Source of the DNA: Mesostigma viride
Lineage: Eukaryota > Streptophyta > Mesostigmatophyceae > Mesostigmatales > Mesostigmataceae
Assembly: GCA_009746045.1 (NCBI GenBank)
Contig: RPFO01000288.1
Coordinates: 1,478,911-1,542,910 of the forward strand
Direction of reading: 5' to 3'
Length of the DNA stretch: 64,000 bases
Shown: positions 10,540 to 22,400 of the stretch, piece by piece
Layout: every line of letters starts with the position of its first letter
Numbering within the stretch: the first letter of the stretch is position 1
Notes under the pieces: model-generated
Databases searched by the model: none
What the model saw: only the letters and a program-made list of their open reading frames with translations
Told to the model about the DNA's origin: nothing
Position numbers and translations under genes: made by a program

Positions 10540-12378
10540 GAATGTTATAATTTTATTTAAATGTTAATCTGTGCCAGTGATAAATAATATAGTATTTTCA
10601 TTCTATCAAAGGCCTAAGCTCGAATAACGATGTTTACTACCAAAACTGGCCCTGCCCCATGGCGGACCTCAAACAAAAAAAATGGCCCAAAATTTAAACT
10701 AGGACTTTTTAGGACCACCATGTATATCAAACATCACCACGCCGCCAAACAGTCCCTTAAGCTTGTTACCAATCCTCAGGGCCCCACGGGACCCTACGCG
10801 CCCTTGGGGAGGCGGGGCAGCGTATAAACAAGGCCGCACCATGCTGTGGCTGGATGTATCAAGGAGACAACCAGCGCAGGCCAGTTATCAGCATGTATAT
10901 ATTTACGCGTGCCTCGATGTCACAGATGGGGCAGATCATGCAATATCAGGTTGTATGGTTGCTGAGGTTGCCTGGCTTGAACATGACCCACCCCTTACGG
11001 CAAACTCTCTCTTAGCATATTCATGCATGTGTCACGGGCATGCTGGCCACCACCCCGGAAGGAGAGGACACCACATCTGTATGGCAACTTACACAGGATA
11101 GCAGCCAGATGGAGTTGTTAAAGAGTGCTATCCAACATGCCACACACTGCAATGAAAAAACGTAAAGGTCATTGGGAAGCACATAACGCATACAGACTGT
11201 TGTCAGAGGAACATGCATGAGCCCACGACACGATAATGTACGTCTTATATGATTCTAAAAGGGTGGCTGCTGGTCTTTGCCTCTGTATCCTTGAGCGTAT
11301 ACTTCACATCCATGGGAGGTGCAAAAATTATTTGGCCAATCCCGACGCAATGCTCATGCCCATACATCCATGGGTGCAAACAACTGGCAAACCCCACCCC
11401 AGTTCTCACTCATGCCCACATACTGAGCCACAGTGGGTGCCAAAACCTGGCCAACCCCCACGCGATTCTTATGCCCACCCATCCATGGGTGCAAACAATG
11501 GAACATTCATGGGAAGCAGATAGCCACAGGATTCCCACGACACAATGCTCAGTACCCTTCTACAAAAAGGTGGCTACGTTAGCTACGGTTGATACCCCTG
11601 TATATGATGACGTACCGAAATATAGCAGCCTCATACATACATAGCAACTCCATGCCCTCGCATTGAAAGAAAGCAATGGCAGGAAAGTAATTATGAGAAG
11701 CAAATGATACCTGATTGCCTGCCATCCTCCATTGCATCGTGCTCACGTGGCCCCACCGAGCGAGCCTGGCATGACGCATGCTGTGATGGGCACAGATTGC
11801 CCTGAAAAAAATGTAACAATCAAAGGAAGAAAAAAGAAACTGGAATCTGCCGGGTTCAGTAGACTCCTCAAAAAAGGCTACCACGTGCCCTCTGTGTTGC
11901 TGCCTCATCAGTTTGCCACACCGGTGGTGTGCATATGCTTGTCAGTAGCATAATGTAGGGATTGGCAGAGTAGAAACACACACATGTAGCGCATGCAAAA
12001 GAAGTAGTACACTTGAATGTTGTATAGGAAGACGTTGTACATTGGATCCGTACACATGAAGACAAAGATCACTCAAGCGCATACCGTTAAGGGTTATGTT
12101 GAGTATGTTGCATGGCCTCATGATTGGAAACCCACGTAGACAAAGTGTTAGGGCCAAACATTATTGCACTTCCCAAGAACCTGCACTACCCAAGTACAAC
12201 TTGGCTATGAAAGCGGCATACCTGAGGCAGTGGCCAACCATCGCAGTAGCCAACTCTTCACCGACTTAGCAATTTCCAAAGCCCCTTGTGGCAAATACGT
12301 ACTCCGCCATAGCGATATTGTTGAAAACATCTTCCACTGTGCCAACACGTTCTCCGTCTTCAGAAGATCCAACATTCT
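10540..12378. other. Gene-free stretch
   Basis: Small unrelated ORFs only. A partly duplicated segment at 11350-11520 (CCATCCATGGGTGCAAACAA, and CTCATGCCCA twice) is an imperfect tandem repeat of about 120 bp. No gene is supported. Confidence 0.5.
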
Positions 12379-12617
12379 TGTGGTGGTGGTGGTGGTGGTG
12401 GTGGTGGTGGTGGTGGTGGTGGTGGTGGTGGTGGTGGTGGTGGTGGTGGTGGTGGTGGTGGTGGTGGTGGTGGTGGTGGTGGTGGTGGTGGTGGTGGTGG
12501 TGGTGGTGGTGGTGGTGGTGGTGGTGGTGGTGGTGGTGGTGGTGGTGGTGGTGGTGGTGGTGGTGGTGTTGGTGGTGTTGGTGTTGTTGTTGGTGGTGGT
12601 GGTGGCGGCGGCGGTGG
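12379..12617. repeat. GGT trinucleotide microsatellite
   Basis: About 70 uninterrupted GGT units, followed by GGTGTT variants and GGC units. The polyvaline, polytryptophan, polyhistidine and polythreonine ORFs across it are reading artefacts. Confidence 0.98.
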
Positions 12618-14640
12618 TTGTCATCATCGGTATTGCAACTCTTTCTTGCATGATTGTTCGTGGCAACGATGTCACCGGCAGGCTCGCCAGCAGTGCCTTG
12701 CATTTTACCCTCATTGAGACTGTCTTGGTGAACGTTGTTGATGAACCAGCAACCAACGGCGATGATACGCATGAAGACGTCATGGAGTAACCCAGTGTTT
12801 CCAAATAGCCATGGTTGGACATCGTCCTTGGGTTAGTGCGTCACTCAATGGCCTCTAAATGAAGTCATTTTCCTGGTCACCCAAGGCTTGTTTGATACGG
12901 TTCTTCTTGGCGTGGCGATAAAAGAGGCACCACGCCGTAACCACCATTTGCCGAGGTTGGACTTTAGCGTAGCACGCCAATAAGAACGAGCATACAACAG
13001 GTTCATGAACCTGCCCTCGAAGCAACAAATCAATTTTGCCTGAACGAAGACACATAACAACAACACAACAAAATGAAGCACAGCTTAATTACATTCCTCT
13101 ACAATATTAAGTCATATCAGGGGGGTGCGGGAGGAAGGAATTGATACAAAATTACTATAAGCAACAAGACATACGTGGAAAGGCGCTATGGATGGGGTCG
13201 CTCGGGGGAATAATACAAGCCCTGATGCAGCCGATCCAACAACAATAACAAAGGATACACGCACATTCACATTGCCAAATGTTCAGCTTGGCGGTGTCCA
13301 TGCGTGGTATGCACGTGGATAGGCTGAGAGAAAGCACATTCTTCCACCCGCTAGAAACTTGTATACCCATGCACCCCTGTGTGCCATCGCATGCACGCGC
13401 ACGCATGCATACCAATGACAACACCACATGCACATAAGGAAGAAAGATGAAAGTGTGTAGAAACTAAGCAAACTCCACCAGAAAACCAAATGTAGACTCG
13501 GGGTTTGACAATCACGTGCCATACCTGGCCTGTAATTCATTAATCAATTAATGCACGTGCATCATATGGGTATCAATTCAGGAACCTTCAACCCATAGGC
13601 ACAGTGACGAGGGAGGGGCACCCTATAGCTTCTCTCACTGCCTCAACTTCACGGGCAGGCCACAGAGACCTTTCTATGCATCATGGTGCCGAGGCCCCAA
13701 TGTGGGTGCATTACAACAAGAAGTACCGTTGAATCATAGTGGATTCAATAACATACATTCTGCGTTCACTATTGTACCACAGACATGAGGCTCACTACAA
13801 TTGTTCAAAAGTACAGGTATACAGCGATCGGCAACTGTACCACAGACATACGTCGTATCCTAAGTGTTCAAAAGCATCACAGGTCATCACAACTCATTAA
13901 CATACAACTCCTCCATGCCAACAACCGCCCCACTTGCCTGTTCACACAATATGTTGCTGTGATTTCCTGCTTGATAATAGTCTTTTTAGCCCAGTCACGG
14001 CACTCACCTCACCAAGGCCAGGATGCTGCTTAGCTCGCTCGCCGCCCTCCCAACCTTCCTGCCCCCTGCCCAACGAGTACACGGTGACGGGCCTGCTCAC
14101 TGGCAATTGTTGCCGTGGAGTAGACCGGGCTGCCGCCCAGGACTGCCGCCGTGAAGTTGCCGGCGCACAGGTCCATGGACCCCGTGGGCCCCACCCAGGG
14201 CGCCATAAAGCAGGGCGGTGTCCGTAATCAACTGCCATGAAGAGCGTATTGAGCGGTCGAGCATACTACACAGGACCTGGCCACTGAACGAAACAACAAG
14301 AACGCCTAATAGCAGGCGTCATGCAAACTGAAACAGACTGGAACAATTACTTTTCCGATCATTTGTGATCTTGACACAGAGCCTAGTTGACAAGGAAGCT
14401 AGGGATGTCACTAGGAGCACCCCTAATACCCTCATAATAAAGTTAGGAATCTTGCCCATTATGCTACTAACCGTAGACTCGGTGGAACGCCCCTTGCTGC
14501 AAATTCTATAGCCCAGCAACGACTATCTTGCGGCTATCACCGCAGGTAATTCACGTTGTCCAGTTCTGGCTGGCTGTCGTGCTTGTTGGCAGGTTGGCAG
14601 CTGTTGGCATTTGCGGCGGTAATTTTACGTTGTTTGAATG
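12618..14640. other. Gene-free stretch
   Basis: Mostly AT-rich with stops in all frames. A GC-rich island at 14030-14240 could hide an exon, but no frame gives a recognisable protein. Confidence 0.45.
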
Positions 14641-14652
14641 TTATGAATGTTA

Positions 14653-16350
14653 TTACGACTTACGCCGCACCAGTCTGGGCTTTATTACGTACCGGTATCT
14701 TATTTCCGGTGAAATGGGTGTTAGTTTATTTCCATATAACAGACCCAGGTATGCCAGAAATAGCCTGAAATGCCTAGTTGTGCCTAAATTGGGGTGCCCG
14801 CAGTAATAAGGCGCGCCCTGCGACCAAGGTAGCCAGTGTACTGTAGATATATCGTCATCCGGCATAAGTGTAAAGACCTGGTTCATGCCCATGAGTGCAT
14901 GGAAGACTTCCAGTGGGCTGGGGGTGTCATTGTTAGGGCCTGGGTCCCATACTTTGTGTTGTTCCGTCGCCAGGAGCCAGTGACGACGCATAGCCAGGTT
15001 CCAAGAGGAGATAAACCGGCGGACCACGGCACCTCTCGTGGACGCGGCACGTAACGTGAATACGGTCTCGTTGCGAACTTGCCATATGGTGTGAAGCATC
15101 GTCGTGCGTAGCCATATCCATGCCATCTGGTTGGCTGTGAGGCTCGCGTCCCGAAATCCCGTGATGCCGAAAATAACCGTAGATAGTGTGACGGTGGTGG
15201 GGGGAGCTGTAATAGCCATCCACTTGGCCCATATACCTAGCAGCCATTGCCAAACCCCTGCGAGTTGGCAGTCCAGAAATCTGTGCTCAATTGTTTCATC
15301 TGGAAAGTTGCATAAGCACGCCGCCGCGTGGGAGTACCGGTGGTGCAGTTGGGAATTGACCCCGATGGCCCGATGCATAAGCAGGTGCTGGACGTCGGTG
15401 GCCCGCTTGTCAACCAATGGGTGATCAATTGCCAAGGTAATGTTCTTGATCCAGGTGTAGCCCGGCCACTCGGGGTGCCAGCGCAGGCGACCCGGGTGCA
15501 TCCTATGATTTTTATGTAGAAGTAGCCGGTATCCCCAGTCTGCCGTGTACTCGAAAAGGCACTTCGTCATTGGGGTGCCGCCAGATGTGAGGACCCACCC
15601 AAATTCTAGCGGGTCTAGAGCAAGCGTGTCCAGGCGCCCCTTGCCAACATGTAGCCATGTGGTGTCGCGTATCACTGTGGTGGGGTCCAGGGGTAACATG
15701 CACGCCTGTGACAGTGACCACGGGACCACTCGAATGCGGTGACATTGACATGCTGGAATGTAGGCGTAGGATGTAATCAATTTGCCGAGAAGTCCTTGAC
15801 CGTCTGGTGTCTCCTGGAGCAATTGTATGGTAACGCACGTCGACGCGACCGCAACGATGCAGCCCTTATGTACGGACGTGTCGCGATCCGGGTAATAGCT
15901 CACCCATTCCCCGATTTGTAGGGGTTTGCGCGGGGTTGTCATGAGGGTATGCCATCCTGCGGGAATTGCTTGTAGAAGGTTGTCCCAAGCTGGTCGGCAT
16001 GTTTGCGATCCACGCGCTGATTTCCGTGTATGTCAGAAGGCGATATCGGTCACCGTCAGCCGCGTATAAATCGATGATTCGCGTAACCGGCGGGGTGGCC
16101 GTCAAAAAGCCCTCATATGGGTTGCGGCCGCTTAAAACACCAAACACATTATGCTCACTATCGCGCAGCAAATCATTGAAATATAATGGTTGGCGTGCCA
16201 CCTCTTCCCTCGTGGTAGGGTGAGCAATTCTGTCCGGTTTTAGGTTCTTATAACCTTTCCACATACGTGCCCAGTACCATGGTAAGCCTTTGTACGAAGT
16301 GAGCGCACATGTAAGTATTGCTGCCCCCAAGTGCCATGATGTACCATTGG
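14653..16350 (-). pseudogene. C-terminal fragment of a non-LTR retrotransposon polyprotein (zf-RVT), frameshifted
   Basis: Two overlapping minus-strand frames form one reading: residues from about 16350 down to about 15940, then a frame switch into the 429-residue ORF ending at 14653. The second part holds a zinc-knuckle pattern CLCNFPDETIEHRFLDC followed by W-rich helices, typical of the zf-RVT region that follows reverse transcriptase in plant and algal LINEs. The reverse transcriptase itself is absent, so this is a 5'-truncated copy. A related piece lies on the plus strand at 18368-18560. The left boundary sequence (ACCGGTATCTTAT and GGTGAAATGGGTG) recurs near 17674-17720. Confidence 0.7.
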
Positions 16351-16364
16351 TGTGGGTATAGGTT

Positions 16365-17090
16365 GTGGCGAAAGCTTCTTGTGCCAACATACATAACACC
16401 TTCATCTGTTTTGCGGGCAATGTATACCAACAAGCTATCGGCATCCCTATGGGCACTAACTGTGCCGGGCTCCTTGCAAACCTCTATCTATACACTTATG
16501 AGCTTGCATTCATGGAGAATCTCATTGCCTCAAACGATGATGTTCTCATCAGGCGTTTTATCCATACATGTCGATACATTGATGATGTCATCGCTTTCGA
16601 CAACCCTGATTTCGCAACCCATTTGTATATCACCGCTGGTCTGCCTGGCATCTACCCGCAAGCGTCCCTCACATTAAAGCTCACGTCGGAGGATACTCAT
16701 TGCAATTACCTCGATCTTAACATTACCCATAACAAGAAGGGCTGGCGTACGGCTATCTATGATAAGCGCAAGGATCCTAAATACCAGCAAATTCCTTTTA
16801 TTCGTTACCCCGATATTCACAGTCTCCTTTCCCACACAGCAAAATATGGTGTTGTTCTTTCTCAGTTACATCGTTTTTCCCGTCTTTGTTCTTATCGTGT
16901 TGATTTCATCACGACTCTTGTTGAACTCTTGCAGCGTTTATTGGTCAAAGACTATGACCGAGCCATTATGCTCCGTCAAGTCCGATGTTTTTTGCAACGT
17001 CACCCACATCTGTTCGGTGCTGCCCCTTGGCACAAGCTCTACAAACAGGTCGTGGACCGGCTGGATCGCATAGTATCTCCGCACATCTGA
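16365..17090 (+). pseudogene. Penelope-like element reverse transcriptase fragment
   Basis: The ORF of 241 codons has no ATG start and begins inside the domain. Visible motifs are the RT block YQQAIGIPMGTNCAG with LANLYLYTYE, and the catalytic RYIDDVI. A tail with HCNYLDLNI follows (compare the FLDL block of Penelope-like RTs). The GIPMGT..A..LANLYL...E pattern is that of Penelope-like elements rather than LINEs or gypsy elements. I see no GIY-YIG endonuclease downstream. The left edge abuts the oppositely oriented LINE fragment at about 16350, so one truncated the other. Confidence 0.7.
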
Positions 17091-17840
17091 ACCCTGTGAT
17101 GCCAGATCTCCTTTGCGGCCGTTCCGAGCTTGGCACTGGATTCGTTGTCCACATCGTCGCGTCGCTGCCGCAACACGATGTTTTCTGGCATCCGCGGGCT
17201 TTTGGTTCCCGCCGCACATTTGAAAGTGCTGTCCTCCGGCTTTTTGCCTTTGCACCGTGTGCAGTTCTTGGACGTTTGGAATCATGGCATGGCTAACGTG
17301 ATGACTGACTAGCTAGACCTTTTCAGTGGTTTTCCATTTGCGGGTATTTCCTCGTAAATGGTGGGAGAGCGATCGCAGCAATGGTGCTCACCACTAGACA
17401 CTCCCGGCCAGTTAGGCTAGAAACACACGCCCTGATCAAGCATGCTGTTTCCGGCCCCACCGTCTAGGTCATCTAGTCGCTCCACACGTAAGCCAGCCAT
17501 AATTTCAATGCACAAGGATACACATTTCCATCACCATTCATCTTCATCATCCTGAACGACTCGAAAACGCGGAAAAGATAACGGCAGGCTCGAGCTACCA
17601 TGGTCCGGATTCTCCCGATTTCTGGCCTGCGCTGGTTGTCTCTTTGATACAACCAGGGTGTGCGTTTACGCCTACCGGTATCTTATAATTTCCGGTGAAA
17701 TGGGTGTTAGTTTACCGGTATCTTATAATCAGTACCAGTGTTGTACTAAGTTTTTAATTGTACTAGCAAGGTACTAGTGTTGAAATCTGCTCGGCTTTTT
17801 TCGTGCCAAAAGAGCCTAACGCCAAAAAGCCAAATTCCAA
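17091..17840. other. Unassigned sequence after the Penelope-like fragment
   Basis: A minus-strand stretch around 17215-17265 reads NCTRCKGKKPEDSTFK, a C-x2-C pattern like the small zinc ribbons of algal unknown proteins, but it is too short to call. Near 17674-17720 the repeat ACCGGTATCTTATAAT occurs twice, a remnant of the LINE 3' region seen at 14690. Confidence 0.35.
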
Positions 17841-18232
17841 GTCGCCCAAAGCCTACAGTAGGAGGGGTGACATTGAGCCAAGCTAAATAGGGGCCGGATC
17901 CTGCAGCCGCCGGTCCAGAATGTCTGGCCCCTATTTCCATACTAGGGGCCCGTGCAGCTACCGGCACCAATTCTAGCTAGCCCCCATCTTTTCGGCCCCT
18001 ATAGGGGAGATTCCAGGGGCCGAATTTTTATGCAGCCGCCAGCCCTAGATTTTGGGCCCCCATATTGTACAGCAGGCGCGGCATGCCGCATCATGCCACG
18101 TGGCGTCCCATCTTGCCATGCCCCGGATGCCAGCTATGTACGGGCCTACGGATGCCTACACAAAAAACTGTGTCGGCATCCGTCCTCACGCCGCGCCGCG
18201 CTATACTGTCATGCAGTCTGCAGATGTCTTGC

Positions 18233-18263
18233 CCAGTTCAGTTCAGTTCAGTTCAGTTCAGTT
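18233..18263. repeat. GTTCA pentanucleotide microsatellite
   Basis: Five to six copies of GTTCA. Confidence 0.9.
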
Positions 18264-18367
18264 TAGTTGGAATCCCACGCCGGTCATATCCAACAGAGAT
18301 AGTTTGGCGACGTAAGTAGCTCGGATGGTAACCTTACTAGGGTACTGTGATATGTCTTGCCCAGTAA

Positions 18368-18560
18368 TTGCCTGTCGCCGGAAATGAACAAAACAAAGTC
18401 TGGGACCCTGGCGCGGACCAGGATAAGCCCAGCCCACTTGAGATCTTTCATGACCTCATGGGCAAAAACAGGATCTTTACCCACATGCCCAATGACAACC
18501 CATTAGAAGTCCAGTGGCTTCCGTGGTCAAGGCTCCGTTTTAGCCACTGACATCTTGATA
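18368..18560 (+). pseudogene. Small non-LTR retrotransposon fragment, related to 14653-16350
   Basis: The plus-strand reading NKVWDPGADQDKPSPLEIFH and MGKNRIFTHMPND matches HKVWDPGPNNDTPSPLEVFH and MGMNQVFTLMPDD in the minus-strand LINE fragment to its left. Only about 60 codons survive. It lies between the two arms of the GC-rich inverted repeat. Confidence 0.7.
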
Positions 18561-19454
18561 CCCTAGGCTTAGCAGGGATTACCTACTGGCTATATTTGGA
18601 ATAAACGTACACCTATTTACCTGGAATTGCCTGTCGCCGGAGAGGCATGCCGGCATCAAGCCACGTGGCGCCTCACCTTGCCACGTGGTGCCGCATCTTG
18701 CCACGTGGTGCCGCAGCTCGGCCACGTAGCGCTGCGCTATTGGGGGCCAGTAATACGGGGCCACCGCCGCCGACCCTCGTTTTACTCGCCAGCCCCTATT
18801 TCAATTCAGGGGCCGGCGCTTACCGCAGCAGTCAGGCCCTGGGACGGGCCCCTAGTATCCAGGAAATTTTGCCTGGAGATGTCACCCCTCCTCCTACAGT
18901 ACTGTACAGTAAAGGCGGGCGAGTCTGGCGCGGCGCGCCTGTCCCGGAGGCCATCGGGCTCAGGAATAAAATATCCCACAACCCCTCTGCTGGTGCGGCG
19001 TCAGGCGTGGGACACAACAACAACAACAACCAACTTGAATGTACGGCGCGGGATACAACTGACTACCTAGACATGTGGCGGCGTGGGCCTCAACAAAAAT
19101 AAAAAATACTACTAATAAGTACTACAACTCCTAAGCTTCCCATGTGCGGCTTGGGATACAGTACAAATAACTAACTTAAACTATAGCTACTATTACGCGT
19201 CCTCCGCAGTGGGTTCGCCCTCGGTCCGTACCTGGTTCAATATCTGGGTCTTTTGGGCCCCTTATCAGGAGTCCTTCCCACCTGGCGCGGCGGCTGAATT
19301 TGCACCCCACCCCAAGCCCCCGAAAAAGCCACCTAGCCGCCAAAGCTATGCGGAAGCCTTTTAGTGGCATGGCCTCCACTGGCGAACGTCCTTTTGCACG
19401 CGAGCTGTAGCACGTCGTGGCTGTCCGCCTTGTCGAGAGGACCATCTACCGAAG

Positions 19455-22400
19455 ATGGCCGTCGGGTATGTCGCTAAAGAATATTTCGATAGCTAGTAAT
19501 TGTTACATATGTGAAGTCGACGCAGGTTACGTTGCCCGACGCAGGATGTGAGATGTTGGGAGAGGAAGGCCTTAACCTGAACCACGTATGCCCAGAAGTT
19601 GCAAGATAGGAGGTGCCGGATTGGTGTATGCAGACCGAGCTGACTGACGTGGGGCATTATTGGTTCCATTCTTGCTATTTATCGTTCGTGGTCGTGATCT
19701 CCAGCAAAAACAAGCGGATATCGAAGGGAAAGAAGGGAGGCAAGAAGAAGGCGTAAGTCTCTTATATCCTTTTGTTGCTCGCGTTTTGGAATAGCTGTGC
19801 GTTTTCGTGCCTGATATGCTGAGATTTCTGCGTGTAGTATCAGTTATCTTCGTATGTTTTTTTTATTATTGTTGATATCCATCGCTGTCTGCGTGCTTCC
19901 TTCACTCGTGCATCGCCGTCTTGCATCAGAACCGATGCTTTCGCCAAGAAGGATTGGTATGACATCAAGGCCCCTTCCATGTTCACGGTTCGGAATGTGG
20001 GCAAGACCCTCGTGACGAGGACGCAGGGTACAAAGGTACGTGCATCCTTTCTCCTCGTGGGGATGGTTTCTACCTTTGGGTGCTATGTGCCTGCTTCCGT
20101 GTACGCGCATTTGGCGCTGTCGTTTTGACAAGCTGGTTTTGGGTCATGCTCCTCTGTCACGCCATGTGTGATCATCCCACTTTCCTGTGCAGATTGCCTC
20201 GGATGGCCTCAAGGGTCGTGTCTTTGAGCTGTCCCTGGCAGATCTCAACAACGACGAGGATCAGGCCTTCCGGAAAATCAAGCTCAGGGCCGAGGATGTC
20301 CAGGGTCGCAATGTGCTTACCAACTTCTATGTAAGCACTGCCATGGGTCAGGCACCCTGGGCCTTGTGGCGGTGATGGTCCATGAGGAGCCAGCAGCAGA
20401 TCGCATGTGCCCTAGCAGGCGGCCAATGCAGGCAGCAGTAGCCGTACATGTACATAATGCAGCCATGTATTAGCTCACAGGAGGGGAGAATGACAACACA
20501 CTCTTGCGAACCGACTAGCACTAATTGCAACCACCCAGGACTCGGGTGGATTTGGGGACTAGGCAAGCTGCTTCCTGCCTGAACACGTAGATTGCAGGGT
20601 GCATGGAAGCCCTGGCCCCGGGGGGGATCCTGTGTCCTGTCTGTGCCAGCGTGGTCCGCCACGCTGTGCGTAGCCGTGTCGATGCCCGTCATCCTTTGGG
20701 TTGGCCATCACTTCTTTCCACACCGCAGGTGCTGGGCAGTGAGCGCGCGGTCCTGTGGTGCATGTAGGTGGCGCACGCATGGGTCCGCCTATCGCATTGT
20801 GGGGCTTGCTAGAGTGCATCATGCCGATTAGACGGGCTCTGCTCGCGTCCATCTTTCAACACTTGCACCATCGTGCCCATTTACTTCGCTCACCTCTGCA
20901 CGCCGCTCTGTGGGCATTTGTTCCCTCATCCGTACTGTCTCTCCTCCTTGATATCCCTTTCCTCCCCCCCCCCCCCCCCCCCCGCCGTTGATACCCCTTC
21001 CTCCCTCCTCCTCCCCCCACCCCCCACAGGGCATGGACCTGACCACGGACAAGCTGCGCTCCCTGGTGCGCAAGTGGCAGAGCCTGATTGAGTGCGTGGT
21101 GGACGTGAAGACGACGGACAACTTCACACTGCGCCTGTTCTGCATCGCCTTCACCAAGAAGCGCCCCAACCAGGTCAAGCGCACCTGCTACGCCCAGACC
21201 GCTCAGATCCGCCAGGTGAGAGTCGCAGGCAGGCCAAGCACACATTATGCCCTCCCCCCCCCCCATAGTGTCCCCCCCTTGCCATGTCCCTAACGCCCCT
21301 GGCCCTTGCCTTAACACGTGTCTTATCCTCGGCAACGCCCCATGGTCACACATTGGCTCGTCGCATGTCTGTGCTGCCTGTGTGTCGCACGCACTTTTCC
21401 GTTGTGCCGGTTCCCTGCTTGGCTGACCTGCATGTGCCCTGGACGGCTGGATCCGGGCATGAGGGCATGTAACGCCTTGTTGTTGGAATGAGAAAGGGGT
21501 GGGGTGGGGTGATCCTCTAGACCCCTTCTGAACTCCCGACGTCGGCACTTCGCTAAAAAGTGTTCGGATTGCAATTAAGGCGCAGCCCGGGGCCGGTTCT
21601 GTCACGCGGCGCCCCTTCTGGCGCCCCTACGTAGAAACCGACTTAAAGACGGGGGGGTACGAAGATAAGTGGTTAGATTTCGCGCGGCGCGGCAGAATCA
21701 CATCTTGGCGCCGACAACCCACGAGAGACCCGCACTTAAGAGGCCTGCCGTATTTCTGAATTTTGTCAACTTAAAGGCAATCGACCCGTATAATGAACCG
21801 CGCTGTCCAGGCGCGACACCGGTTCAGTGCGGTGCATAAGATGGGTCGGGTCTCGAAGGCGGTGTGGTTCAGAAGGGGTTTAGTATGTCTCTCAGCCTGG
21901 TTAAGGCTGCCTGGCTGTGGACCTGTCAGGTATTGTTTTGAGGCATCCGGTGGCCCTTCGGTGGTTGGCTGGGCGCCGTGATTGCGCACATGCCCCTCCG
22001 CCCCCGTAATCTTGTACTGCCCACCCCAGTCCAGGCAAATTGACCAAAACAGGGATACCTGGCCGCGCCTCTTCCCCCCCCCCCCCCCCCCTTGCCCCCC
22101 TACCAGATCCGCGCGAAGATGACGGAGATCATGACGCGCGAGGCGAGCAGCGTGGACCTGAAGGACCTGGTGCTCAAGTTTGTGCCAGAGGTGATCGGCA
22201 AGGAGATCGAGAAGGCCTGCGCGGGCATCTTCCCGCTGCAGAACGTGTTCATCCGCAAGGTCAAGATGCTCAAGACGCCGCGCTTCGACCTCATGAAGCT
22301 CATGGAGGTGAGCGCGGGGCACAGGCCATGGTGAAGGGTCTCATGCCCGTCCATGGGAGAGGGTTTCACTCCCCAAGGGAGAGGGTACCGTTAGTGGAGG

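Larger units (their letters stand above)
17845..18910. repeat. Imperfect GC-rich inverted repeat pair
   Basis: Sequence at 17845-18150 (AGTAGGAGGGGTGACA, then TAGGGGCC repeats, then CATGCCACGTGGCG) is mirrored at about 18650-18905 (TGCCACGTGG, GGGGCC, TCACCCCTCCTCCTAC). It could be the ends of a non-autonomous DNA element about 1.07 kb long. I could not define target duplications. Confidence 0.35.

Noticed and set aside
12205-12822. Poly-threonine, poly-histidine, poly-valine and poly-tryptophan ORFs
   Set aside because: Frames of the GGT microsatellite.
20856-21605. Minus-strand ORFs across eS1 exon 5
   Set aside because: Antisense of a conserved exon in GC-rich DNA.
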